Source: Lewinellaceae bacterium (GTDB lineage Bacteria > Bacteroidota > Bacteroidia > Chitinophagales > Saprospiraceae). Taken from it: a stretch of 39,116 nt of DNA. Location of the stretch: assembly GCA_020636045.1 (NCBI GenBank), contig JACJYP010000018.1:1-39116 (forward strand), written 5' to 3'. A program made the position numbers and the translations under genes. Positions 17,582 to 24,196 of the stretch are shown here, piece by piece. How positions within the stretch are numbered: position 1 is the stretch's first letter; each line of letters starts with the position of its first letter. The notes beneath the pieces were generated by a model. It saw nothing but the letters and a program-made list of their open reading frames with translations. It was not told where the DNA came from and searched no databases.

Positions 17582-17688
17582 GTACTTTTTAGGGCGAATA
17601 AAGCGAATTTCATGGACATCGACGCTCCTGCTTCGGGAAGTTGTCTGGGTTATCCTTTTTGAGTGAAATGTGTTCTTTCACATAACAT

Positions 17689-18924
17689 TTATTGATTCAG
17701 GTATTTCTCAATGGCGGCTGATAATTCTTCTTCGGTAAACTCGGCGTTGTAGCCTTTTGCCTCATATAATATTTTTCGGGAAACGGGATCTGCTATAATA
17801 AATGTCGGATACGCTGTTATTGTCAGATGCCTGGTCAATTGCATATTCCGATCAATTAAAGAAGTATAAGGTATTCCATGCGATATGGCGAAAGACTTCA
17901 CTTTATTCGCGTCAAAGTCGTGGCTATTGATACCAAAAATTTCAAGACCTTTTGGCGAATACTTTTTATATAAATTAACCATGGCCGGTATTGAGGCAAC
18001 GCAAGGGACACAGCCCTGGTACCAAAAGTCGAATAAAACAAGTTTGCCGGGAAGCCGATCAAGCGCAACCGGTTTATTGTTGTAATCATATAAGGTCAAT
18101 GCTGGTATTGTATCGCCCAGAATAGACGGGCTTTTACGAATTGGAGCATTTTTTTGATCGGAAATGGTAAAACCTGCATTGAGCAGCGAATCAAGGTTGA
18201 GCACATGTTCAAACGTCACGGTGTCCGGTAACTGATAAATAGGCGATAGTAAAGACTCTTCATATTGTGGCCGCTCAAACATCCCGAAAGCAGGCACGAG
18301 CATGCTATAGTTTATCAGATTTAATGAAGGCAAGTCATATTTTATATTGATAAAGTATTTGATATAACCGAATGCGCTGGAAGTTAGATGTTCATCGTCG
18401 GCTATTGAATCACAGATGCTTAGAAAAATTGCTTTTTCCCCTGAATGCAGGATCACCGTATCGATCGTCGCATTTCTCATGCGATCGGGGAAAAGAGGCG
18501 GACGTATTTTTGAATTGAACAGAAACGGGAAAAACAACAGCATACCATCGCGATGTTGATTTACCATTCTGCGAAAAGGCTTCCCGACAGCGGCGACATA
18601 TAATGCAGATATCCGCTTCATTTTGGGATCAATGGTATAATACTTTTCGCCGTCGTATGCTCTCCAGAAACCTTCTTCCTGCTTAAGTATAAATCGCTTG
18701 ACGCTGTCGGTTGGAGTTTGCGGCTGAAAAAAATAAATCCTGCCAGAATAGATGGAAGTATCCGTTTTTGAAAATGATTTCCACTTAATTGTACAATCAA
18801 ACCAGCCTTGCTTTATAGAGTTTATGTGTTCGTTGGCTTCGATCACAACGGATTGCGGGAGCGATTGAGCATAAGCATGGGTTATTATGCCAAAGTGTAG
18901 AAAAAAGCAGACTGACCATTTCAT
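17689..18924 (-). CDS. TlpA-like thioredoxin-fold protein, exported; last gene of accessory operon
   Basis: A 411-residue protein with a signal peptide (MKWSVCFFLHFGIITHAYAQS). About 260 residues of Bacteroidota-specific N-terminal domain follow, then a TlpA/AhpC-TSA-type thioredoxin domain from about 270: GDTIPALTLYDYNNKPVALD, then DFWYQGCVPC with redox Cys C305 and C308, and the cis-Pro segment ITAYPTFI. Periplasmic disulfide reductase or oxidoreductase activity is expected. Start at ATG 18924, since the longer frame begins with TTG and no signal peptide. It is the sixth gene of a minus-strand run from 21605 with gaps of 10-44 nt. Two secreted Cys-rich proteins nearby are possible substrates (inference). 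By eye the gene is far more AT-rich than its flanks. Confidence 0.85.
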   Translation of the reverse strand: MKWSVCFFLHFGIITHAYAQSLPQSVVIEANEHINSIKQGWFDCTIKWKSFSKTDTSIYSGRIYFFQPQTPTDSVKRFILKQEEGFWRAYDGEKYYTIDPKMKRISALYVAAVGKPFRRMVNQHRDGMLLFFPFLFNSKIRPPLFPDRMRNATIDTVILHSGEKAIFLSICDSIADDEHLTSSAFGYIKYFINIKYDLPSLNLINYSMLVPAFGMFERPQYEESLLSPIYQLPDTVTFEHVLNLDSLLNAGFTISDQKNAPIRKSPSILGDTIPALTLYDYNNKPVALDRLPGKLVLFDFWYQGCVPCVASIPAMVNLYKKYSPKGLEIFGINSHDFDANKVKSFAISHGIPYTSLIDRNMQLTRHLTITAYPTFIIADPVSRKILYEAKGYNAEFTEEELSAAIEKYLNQ

Positions 18925-18967
18925 GCTTTGGAGTCTCTTGTTTTTCCGATGATTCAGCGGTTTTTGA

Positions 18968-19510
18968 TCACGTTTCAAGAATACGCCTCAGCAATTGAAT
19001 ATTCTGCCGGTTTTTACCAAAATCAATAGGGGCAAAGCGAATAAAAGGCATGCTCACGGCCCGGAGTTCGGTGCCGCCGTTTTCCTGCGGTCTTGCGCGG
19101 ATCTCGATCACTTCGCCTAATGAGCGCCATGTAGATCCGGTTTCGAAGCGAAGGGTGCCGGTTTCGCGATCGACGTTCACAATTTTCCATGGATGGGGAA
19201 GTAGCCCTTTCTGCAACCGGTCGATGATCTGCGCGGGCGCCTGGGTGGCCGATGCGACGAGCGTCTGCCGGACGCCAAAACCGGCGGCAGGCAGGACGCC
19301 GGGTTCGGGTTTGATAGATGCGACCTGAAAAATAGTCAGAACCAAAGCGCATATTGCCGTTGACATCAGTCCGAACTCCAAAACGCTGTTCATTAAATGC
19401 GCGTCTTTTCCGCCCAGAAACAGCAAGGCCAGCATCGCTGCCACCGGCAGCAACAGGGTTAAATACGTATGCAGAAAAACTTTTGCGGCAGATGAAATAT
19501 ATTGGTTCAT
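18968..19510 (-). CDS. Two-helix membrane protein of unknown function
   Basis: 180 residues, not recognised. Two predicted transmembrane helices at about 14-32 (LTLLLPVAAMLALLFL) and 45-63 (GLMSTAICALVLTIFQV). A roughly 115-residue soluble domain with alternating strands follows (KIVNVDRETGTLRFETG, VIEIRARP, ELRAVSMPF), probably facing the cytoplasm or periplasm. ATG start. It lies 27 nt after the lipoprotein gene at 20122 and 43 nt before the thioredoxin gene, so it is part of the same operon. The soluble part resembles small beta-rich modules that sense or scaffold membranes, but no family can be named. Confidence 0.75.
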   Translation of the reverse strand: MNQYISSAAKVFLHTYLTLLLPVAAMLALLFLGGKDAHLMNSVLEFGLMSTAICALVLTIFQVASIKPEPGVLPAAGFGVRQTLVASATQAPAQIIDRLQKGLLPHPWKIVNVDRETGTLRFETGSTWRSLGEVIEIRARPQENGGTELRAVSMPFIRFAPIDFGKNRQNIQLLRRILET

Positions 19511-19537
19511 TGATGGAGATTGAGCGGCCCCGGCCGG

Positions 19538-20122
19538 TTATCGATTGTGTTCGCCGTATTCCTTTAGTTTGTCGAATTGATGCTTGTGGCGCAGCAACAC
19601 CCCTTCCGGATCTTTCATATCCGTATTCACATAATCGATCAATCGTTCGTATTCAGACAAGGCGGTAGCCCTGATGCGCGCATCGGGCCAGTAACCTTTT
19701 AAGCCTTCGAGGCAATTGATCAACACTTCCGCGTTGGGTATGGGCATGGATGTCTGCTCCAATACATAAAATTCAAGTGTCTTTTTATCCGCGTGCTCTG
19801 TCAGTTGAAAAGTATATACCAGATGAGAGATCGCCAGTTTTTTCAGGTTGTCGGCGTAGTCCATGCCGGCGTGATATTTTGGTATGTCATTTCGGTAATA
19901 AAGGTCCAGGTCTTTCCAGGTGGTTTCCGGGTAACGGCCGACAATATCGAACAATCGCACCGTGTCGGGATAAATACCGGGCGGACGGGTAGTAGTGCTC
20001 AGGTTTTCCTGCGAAACCTTATGTGTCTCATCATGATTGATGGCACAGCCGGACCATGTCACTAAGGAAATGAGCACGGGGCCTACGAGACAAACTGGTG
20101 AAAAAATGAGTCGTTTTTTCAT
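19538..20122 (-). CDS. Lipoprotein of unknown function
   Basis: 194 residues from ATG 20122 (MKKRLIFSPVCL), chosen because it gives a proper signal peptide; the frame is open upstream without one. The lipobox-like LVTWSGC places the lipid-modified Cys at residue 25. The rest is soluble, helix-rich and charged (LDLYYRNDIPKYHAGMDYAD, ALSEYERLIDYVN) with aromatic repeats, possibly an alpha-alpha solenoid. No family recognised. Fourth gene of the accessory operon, 44 nt after the small Cys-rich gene and 27 nt before the membrane protein. Expected to be anchored to the periplasmic face of a membrane. Confidence 0.75.
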   Translation of the reverse strand: MKKRLIFSPVCLVGPVLISLVTWSGCAINHDETHKVSQENLSTTTRPPGIYPDTVRLFDIVGRYPETTWKDLDLYYRNDIPKYHAGMDYADNLKKLAISHLVYTFQLTEHADKKTLEFYVLEQTSMPIPNAEVLINCLEGLKGYWPDARIRATALSEYERLIDYVNTDMKDPEGVLLRHKHQFDKLKEYGEHNR

Positions 20123-20166
20123 AGGGAACAAAAAGAGATTGTCCTGATCGGAGTGGCCGGGATGGA

Positions 20167-20445
20167 TTAATTGCAACATGATAACTCTTCCACACAGCAA
20201 CAATAGTTAAAGTTTTGTTCGACTATATATACTTCATTATTGAACTTCATGGTTGCTTCCTGAATGCAGGGAGGCGGCAGGGTTACTTCACTACAACCTT
20301 CGAGGTCTTCATTATAGGCTTGCTGTGCTGCGGCATATCCGATAGCGAACCCGGTATGGCAGGGCGAGTTGGCAAATACCGCGTATTGCAGGTGTATCAA
20401 TACGCTTATTAATAAAGTCGAAATTGATCTTTTTACTGTTTTCAT
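20167..20445 (-). CDS. Small secreted cysteine-rich protein
   Basis: 92 residues with a signal peptide (MKTVKRSISTLLISVLIHLQ, cut near VFANS). The mature part of about 66 residues has eight Cys: one near its start (SPCHTG), C51, C60, then a CCC triplet and a CC pair at the C-terminus (NFNYCCCVEELSCCN). An Ala-rich helix (GFAIGYAAAQQAYNEDLEGC) connects the first two. An even count of Cys in an exported peptide suggests disulfide crosslinking. No known family; a bacteriocin-like or signalling peptide is possible but unproven. It is 10 nt downstream of a lipoprotein gene and in the same operon as a TlpA-like thioredoxin. Confidence 0.7.
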   Translation of the reverse strand: MKTVKRSISTLLISVLIHLQYAVFANSPCHTGFAIGYAAAQQAYNEDLEGCSEVTLPPPCIQEATMKFNNEVYIVEQNFNYCCCVEELSCCN

Positions 20446-20455
20446 AGGTTATATT

Positions 20456-20929
20456 TTATTTTTTTCTGTTGCTGAAAACGGAGCGCATTTCAGTGGCATG
20501 TGCTTCATTAACGGGGAATAACATGCTGGAACGTTGTTTTCGCTCCAGCCTGGCATACTCCGGGTATTTTTGCTCGATGGATTTTTTTAATTCCTGAAAT
20601 GATCTCAGCAATTTCTCGCCGGTGACGAACCGTTCCGCATTTTCGATTCCGGCGAGGCAGTCCTGCAATTTCGGAATGGGGACTTCGGACGGATAAAAAC
20701 CGCAGGATTGGGCCTTAGCGTAAATATTGCTAAGTTGCTCAGGTGAAAAAGACGCTACAATAAGGCAATGTTCATGAAAAGTCTGCCGTGCATAGGCTAC
20801 ATCCGGATCGGCATCCAGTTTTTGTTGTAACGCTGTTAAGTCCTCGGGCGGACGTTGTACTTTTTTATCACATGATACCAAACTTAATATCAAACCGATA
20901 AATAATAAGGAAAAGTAAACTGCTTTCAT
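20456..20929 (-). CDS. Lipoprotein of unknown function
   Basis: 157 residues with a clean lipoprotein signal (MKAVYFSLLFIGLILSLVSC, lipid Cys at 20). The mature part is helix-rich and charged (EDLTALQQKLDADPDVAYAR, ERFVTGEKLLRSFQELKK) and has three further Cys (HEHCLIVA, AQSCGFYP, LQDCLAGI). No family recognised. It sits 40 nt after the first gene of the operon and 10 nt before the small Cys-rich gene, so translational coupling with the latter is plausible. With its Cys content it could be a partner or immunity-type companion of that peptide, but nothing in the sequence proves it. Confidence 0.75.
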   Translation of the reverse strand: MKAVYFSLLFIGLILSLVSCDKKVQRPPEDLTALQQKLDADPDVAYARQTFHEHCLIVASFSPEQLSNIYAKAQSCGFYPSEVPIPKLQDCLAGIENAERFVTGEKLLRSFQELKKSIEQKYPEYARLERKQRSSMLFPVNEAHATEMRSVFSNRKK

Positions 20930-20969
20930 ATTGATTTCGTTTTTAAGTACTTATAATTCTTATCGTGTG

Positions 20970-21605
20970 CTATTGGCCGTTCGGATACTGCTCTTTCAGA
21001 CATCGTTTAAACGACAGGTAAGCATAGCCGACCATGATCACCCCGGCAACGGTGGCAGCCACCGGGCCGGCTACCGCCGCTACGGCAATCTCGGCTACAG
21101 CCAATGTCAAATTGAGCATTAATTCTTCGTAACATGGTAAATACATGCCAATGCCTTCTGCGGGGGCATCGCTAAGAGATGAAAAGTCGAGCAAGCCGAT
21201 TTGTTGATTCAGAATTTGCTCAATCTCTTCCACTGTAATTTCGGATGCATTCAATGCTGTGGTAACCGGGGAACTGATCGCCAGGAGTTGCTGGGAAAAA
21301 TCATTGAAATCTGCAAATCCCAACGATATGAGTTTGGCAGTTACAAGAGCCGAATGCTGGAAGCCTGACGTTAGATCCGAATAAACGGCTTCGTCCTCTG
21401 CCAGTGGCATCACATAATCGATCATCCATTGCCCATAGGCGAGCACATCGGTTTCAATTACCTGGCTTCTAAATAAGAACTTGCTATTTGTAGTGTCACT
21501 AAAAGGTGCATCGTGAAATGATGCTTTTTGGCAGGAAACGACAGATAAGAACAGTGATATTAATATAGTTCGTATAGCAATAAAATGCAGGGGTATAGTT
21601 TTCAT
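20970..21605 (-). CDS. Lipoprotein with C-terminal Ala/Gly-rich hairpin; first gene of accessory operon
   Basis: 211 residues with a lipoprotein signal (ILISLFLSVVSC, lipid Cys about 25). A helix-rich middle part follows. Near the C-terminus there is a striking segment of two hydrophobic Ala/Val/Gly-rich helices joined by a Gly-Pro turn (AEIAVAAVAGPVAATVAGVI), flanked by one Cys on each side (LPCYEEL and FKRCLKE). That looks like a helical hairpin closed by a disulfide, a shape also seen in small hydrophobic secreted peptides. No family recognised. Its promoter (TAACTTTG at 21667-21674) carries four 10-bp repeats, so it heads the six-gene operon down to 17689. Confidence 0.72.
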   Translation of the reverse strand: MKTIPLHFIAIRTILISLFLSVVSCQKASFHDAPFSDTTNSKFLFRSQVIETDVLAYGQWMIDYVMPLAEDEAVYSDLTSGFQHSALVTAKLISLGFADFNDFSQQLLAISSPVTTALNASEITVEEIEQILNQQIGLLDFSSLSDAPAEGIGMYLPCYEELMLNLTLAVAEIAVAAVAGPVAATVAGVIMVGYAYLSFKRCLKEQYPNGQ

Positions 21606-21666
21606 AATAATAGGGTTTTATTAAATAAATATGGATAAACTACTACCTACGATTAATAATATTCTG

Positions 21667-21674
21667 CAAAGTTA
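21667..21674 (-). promoter_or_regulatory. -7 box (TAACTTTG) of the six-gene operon
   Basis: Full TAnnTTTG match on the minus strand, about 60 nt before the ATG at 21605. The region where a -33 element should lie is occupied by the first unit of the 10-bp repeat array (21691-21730). Transcription may therefore need an activator bound there. Confidence 0.6.
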
Positions 21675-21690
21675 AGGAATATTTGAAAAT

Positions 21691-21730
21691 ATATTTTCGG
21701 TCAATTCGGTTCAATTCCGGTCAATTCGGG
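21691..21730 (-). promoter_or_regulatory. Operator-like array: four 10-bp direct repeats (operon promoter)
   Basis: Four contiguous 10-bp units read on the plus strand as ATATTTTCGG, TCAATTCGGT, TCAATTCCGG and TCAATTCGGG. The period is one helical turn, so every unit faces the same side of the DNA. The array begins exactly 16 nt from the -7 box, the same spacing as at 22277-22316. Confidence 0.7.
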
Positions 21731-21765
21731 CCATAAAAACCACGGCAATAATATTATTGGCTCTG

Positions 21766-22221
21766 TTACCCGCCCGCAGTGATCGTATGCCGGCACCAGT
21801 ACTTGCAGGTCCCGTTTTGCTGCGCGGCGTCCGCTTTTTCGTCGCAGGAGCACCCGTTCTCTCCCTTCGCGAATTGACACGACCTGCATCCGCACTCGCA
21901 GGTGCAGGTTTGGCTGGTGATAAAAAAAGTGCCCAGCGGGTTGAGTTTCCGATTGGCCACCGGGATGGCGCCGATAAACTTTTGCCCGGAGTCGGTGGTG
22001 CCTTCTATATATAAGGTGTTGGCGCGAATGGAATCGGCGTTGTCCGAATGACCGCCTACATGATACCAGGTCATGGGCTTTTCTTCCCAATGAGCAATTT
22101 CAGCGATATTGAAAGTAAAAGTGTTTTTTGCCAGTTCTGATACCCACTCCGGGGTTTGTGAAAGGCAGGTGAAAATGCCGGCGAAAAAGAACGCCAGGGA
22201 GAGAAAGAAGCGTGTTCCCAT
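21766..22221 (-). CDS. Secreted protein with cysteine cluster
   Basis: 151 residues with a signal peptide (MGTRFFLSLAFFFAGIFTC, cut after LSQ). The mature N-terminal part (about 23-105) looks like a small beta-rich domain. The last 45 residues hold nine Cys in a tight pattern: TCTCECGCRSCQ, then GCSCDEK, then GTCKYWC. This could be a disulfide knot or a metal site; several CxC and CxxC pairs favour metal binding. No family recognised. It has its own promoter (TAATTTTG at 22253-22260) with the same four-unit 10-bp array as the downstream operon, so the two are probably co-regulated. The small HTH gene lies directly upstream. Confidence 0.75.
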   Translation of the reverse strand: MGTRFFLSLAFFFAGIFTCLSQTPEWVSELAKNTFTFNIAEIAHWEEKPMTWYHVGGHSDNADSIRANTLYIEGTTDSGQKFIGAIPVANRKLNPLGTFFITSQTCTCECGCRSCQFAKGENGCSCDEKADAAQQNGTCKYWCRHTITAGG

Positions 22222-22252
22222 TGCGTGCAGGTGGATTTGAAAAATGAGTGCG

Positions 22253-22260
22253 CAAAATTA
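22253..22260 (-). promoter_or_regulatory. -7 box (TAATTTTG) of the Cys-cluster protein gene
   Basis: Full TAnnTTTG match on the minus strand, 32 nt before the ATG at 22221. As at 21667-21674, no separate -33 element is seen, and the 10-bp array starts 16 nt further upstream. Confidence 0.6.
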
Positions 22261-22276
22261 GGAGATGCTTCCATTG

Positions 22277-22316
22277 GTAATTCGGTTCAACTCGGTTCAA
22301 TTGGGTTCACTTCAGG
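22277..22316 (-). promoter_or_regulatory. Operator-like array: four 10-bp direct repeats (Cys-cluster gene promoter)
   Basis: Plus-strand units GTAATTCGGT, TCAACTCGGT, TCAATTGGGT and TCACTTCAGG, contiguous and 10 bp each. The last unit overlaps the stop codon of the HTH gene (22307-22309). Spacing to the -7 box is 16 nt, identical to the array at 21691-21730. Confidence 0.7.
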
Positions 22317-22522
22317 ACATTTTGATCCGCTTTATTCTGCCCGGGCGGTTTTTTCTTCCCGTCGGGCACGCCGAGTGCATCCATGATCTCCTGCTGTGCT
22401 TTTGGCGACAGCAGCGTCCTGCCGAAATCGAGTTCGAGTTTCCTGAGCCTGCGGTATAAGGTTTTGGGCGAAATGCCCAGCTCGCCGGCCAGTTGTTCTT
22501 TCGTTTTGAAGCTGTTCGACAT
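22307..22522 (-). CDS. Small helix-turn-helix protein
   Basis: 71 residues from ATG 22522; a TTG at 22579 is less likely. The N-terminal half is a classic helix-turn-helix: TKEQLAGELGISPKTLYRRL, a tri-helical DNA-binding unit as found in excisionase-like and FIS/Mor-like small regulators. The C-terminal part (VPDGKKKPPGQNKADQNVLK) is a basic, disordered tail. It lies immediately upstream of the Cys-cluster gene, and its stop codon sits inside the repeat array of that promoter. It is therefore the obvious candidate regulator of the two repeat-bearing promoters (inference). Promoter box CAAATATA at 22601-22608 (minus). Confidence 0.8.
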   Translation of the reverse strand: MSNSFKTKEQLAGELGISPKTLYRRLRKLELDFGRTLLSPKAQQEIMDALGVPDGKKKPPGQNKADQNVLK

Positions 22523-22600
22523 GATTTGAGAATTATATTTGAAATTGCCCTTGCGAAAACAGGGAGGCTTTTTTCGCAATAAGGGAAGGATTATCGCTTA

Positions 22601-22608
22601 CAAATATA
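22601..22608 (-). promoter_or_regulatory. Putative -7 box (TATATTTG) for the HTH gene
   Basis: Full TAnnTTTG match on the minus strand, about 80 nt before the ATG at 22522. It is divergent from the WG-repeat gene promoter 55 nt away and has no 10-bp repeats upstream. Confidence 0.45.
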
Positions 22609-22662
22609 CAAATAAAGGCTTTGTTGTACACGTTAGGAATGTCCTTAACAATGCGAAATCGC

Positions 22663-22670
22663 TACTTTTG
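22663..22670 (+). promoter_or_regulatory. Putative -7 box (TACTTTTG) for the WG-repeat gene
   Basis: Full TAnnTTTG match, 36 nt before the ATG at 22707. No clear -33 element. Confidence 0.5.
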
Positions 22671-22706
22671 CCACCCGGCGCACCGGCAAAGCGCCAATGA
22701 CCACCG

Positions 22707-23726
22707 ATGTACAAACCGCTGTTCAAGATACGGGAAAACGGCTATTACGGCTTCATCGACGCGCAGGGCGCGGTGGTGATCGAGCCGCAGCACCTCGAAG
22801 TCGGTGAATTCAGGAACGGGTTCGCTACCGCCCGGATCAACGGGCAGTGGGCGCCTATGGATATGCTCGGCCGCCTGTTCATCCGCCGGCTTTACCGCGC
22901 GATCGGCGTTTTTGAAGAAGACCTGGCGCGGGTGCAGGTCGTGCAGTCGTGGGGCTACATCGACCGGCGCTGCCGCGAGCATATCCCGCCCCTGTTTGAA
23001 GCGGCGGGCGACTTTTCAGAAGGCCTGGCGCCCGTAAGTTTTGAAGGCAAGGCGGGGTTCATCAGCCGCGACGGCCAGTTTGCCATCAAACCCGTGTTTT
23101 CAGGGACCGGCGAATTCCGCGGCGGCCTGGCGCCGGCAGGCGATGGCGGGCAGTGGGGATTTGTGGATGCAAAAGGAAAATATAGCATCGCGCCGGCCTG
23201 GGATGGCGCTTATGCTTTCCAGGGCGATGTGGCCGTGGTGCTGCGCGGCGACCGCTGGGGTCTGGCAGACCGCAATGGCCGCGAGCGGGTAGCGCCGCAG
23301 TTCGAATTTGTGAGCGGCCACGCCCACGGCGAATTCTTCGACGGCATGGCACTGGCCTACCGCGACGGCAAATACGGCTTCGTCAACCAGGAAGGGGAAG
23401 TGGCGGTAGAGCCCATGTTCGACCTGGCGGGCGATTTCGGCGAAGGCCTGGCGCTGGTGGAGATCAATGGCGCTTACGGGTATATCGACAAGCAGGGCAA
23501 ACTCGTCATCATGCCCAAGTTCGAGGACGCCGGCGTTTTTTCAGAAGGCCTGGCGCAGGTGAGCATCGACGGAAGCTGGGGTTTTATCAATACGGACGGC
23601 CAGATCGCAATTCCGGCCCAGTTCGATGCCGTAACGCCTTTCCGCGACGGCCTGGCCCTCGCGATCGGCGACGGGCGCTGGCAGTACATCGACCGCTTCG
23701 GCGGGGTGATCTGGCGCGAAACCTGA
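22707..23726 (+). CDS. WG-repeat (KWG) protein
   Basis: 339 residues built almost wholly of about ten WG repeats of roughly 34 residues. The repeat cores are visible at regular spacing: YYGFIDAQG, QWAPMDMLG, SWGYIDRRC, AGFISRDG, QWGFVDAKG, RWGLADRNG, KYGFVNQEG, AYGYIDKQG, SWGFINTDG and RWQYIDRFG. Between them run FSEGLA-type turns and I-P-F strands. Such repeats form beta-rich scaffolds of unknown binding partner. There is no signal peptide at the N-terminus (MYKPLFKIRENGYYG), so the protein is probably cytoplasmic, unlike many WG proteins that are exported. ATG start supported by the -7 box. No operon partner: the next gene starts 470 nt away. Confidence 0.88.
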   Translation: MYKPLFKIRENGYYGFIDAQGAVVIEPQHLEVGEFRNGFATARINGQWAPMDMLGRLFIRRLYRAIGVFEEDLARVQVVQSWGYIDRRCREHIPPLFEAAGDFSEGLAPVSFEGKAGFISRDGQFAIKPVFSGTGEFRGGLAPAGDGGQWGFVDAKGKYSIAPAWDGAYAFQGDVAVVLRGDRWGLADRNGRERVAPQFEFVSGHAHGEFFDGMALAYRDGKYGFVNQEGEVAVEPMFDLAGDFGEGLALVEINGAYGYIDKQGKLVIMPKFEDAGVFSEGLAQVSIDGSWGFINTDGQIAIPAQFDAVTPFRDGLALAIGDGRWQYIDRFGGVIWRET

Positions 23727-24196
23727 GCAGATGGCAGTAACAGCCGGCAGTGGCGGTGTAAATACTGGCGCGAATTCCTGCGCAAAATGGTCTCCATTTC
23801 CTGTTTTGTCTAACCTCCTCCAATTACTGCACACTGCCACTGCCAACTGCTTACTTATCATAAGAGCCGATCGGGCGCCCTGCGTTTTCAGGGGATTTCG
23901 ACCGGAGCCTGCCATATTCTTTTGTCGGCTATCTTACAATTTTAAGATTTCCCCCGTTGGGCTGCATCAGCGGCCCGGCCTCGCTTTTTGGCCATTTTGA
24001 GCCGGTTTTGTCAGGAAATCGACAAAATCGACTGTTTTTAGGGGGCGGATTGTAATAAAAATACCCTGTTAATAATAATATAATAAAAAATTTTTTTTGT
24101 TAAAATTTCTTGATCGGGCGGTACTGGCACATGGTTGGCAAGTCTTAATGCAGGTCCGGACAAACGGACGCAGCATTTAACCAAAACTGATGAGCC
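23727..24196. other. Gene-free gap with inverted GCAGT repeats and AT-rich leader
   Basis: No gene seen. A GGCAGTAACAGCCGGCAGTGG run (23733-23753) and an ACTGCACACTGCCACTGCC run (23825 on) are partly complementary and can form a loose stem of about 125 nt; this is the third site of the ACTGCCA family. From 24053 to 24112 the sequence is very AT-rich (AATAATAATATAATAA, then a T-run ending TTTTGTT), probably the promoter region of the OmpA pair. No full -7 box could be placed. Confidence 0.5.

Noticed and set aside
17582..17688. Terminator or promoter between the GH109-like gene and the thioredoxin gene
   Set aside because: No hairpin with T-run and no TAnnTTTG box was found in this short gap; nothing can be supported.
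22523..22579. Extended N-terminus of the HTH protein from a TTG at 22579
   Set aside because: The added 19 residues do not resemble a domain, the start is rare, and the ATG at 22522 is followed directly by the conserved helix-turn-helix.
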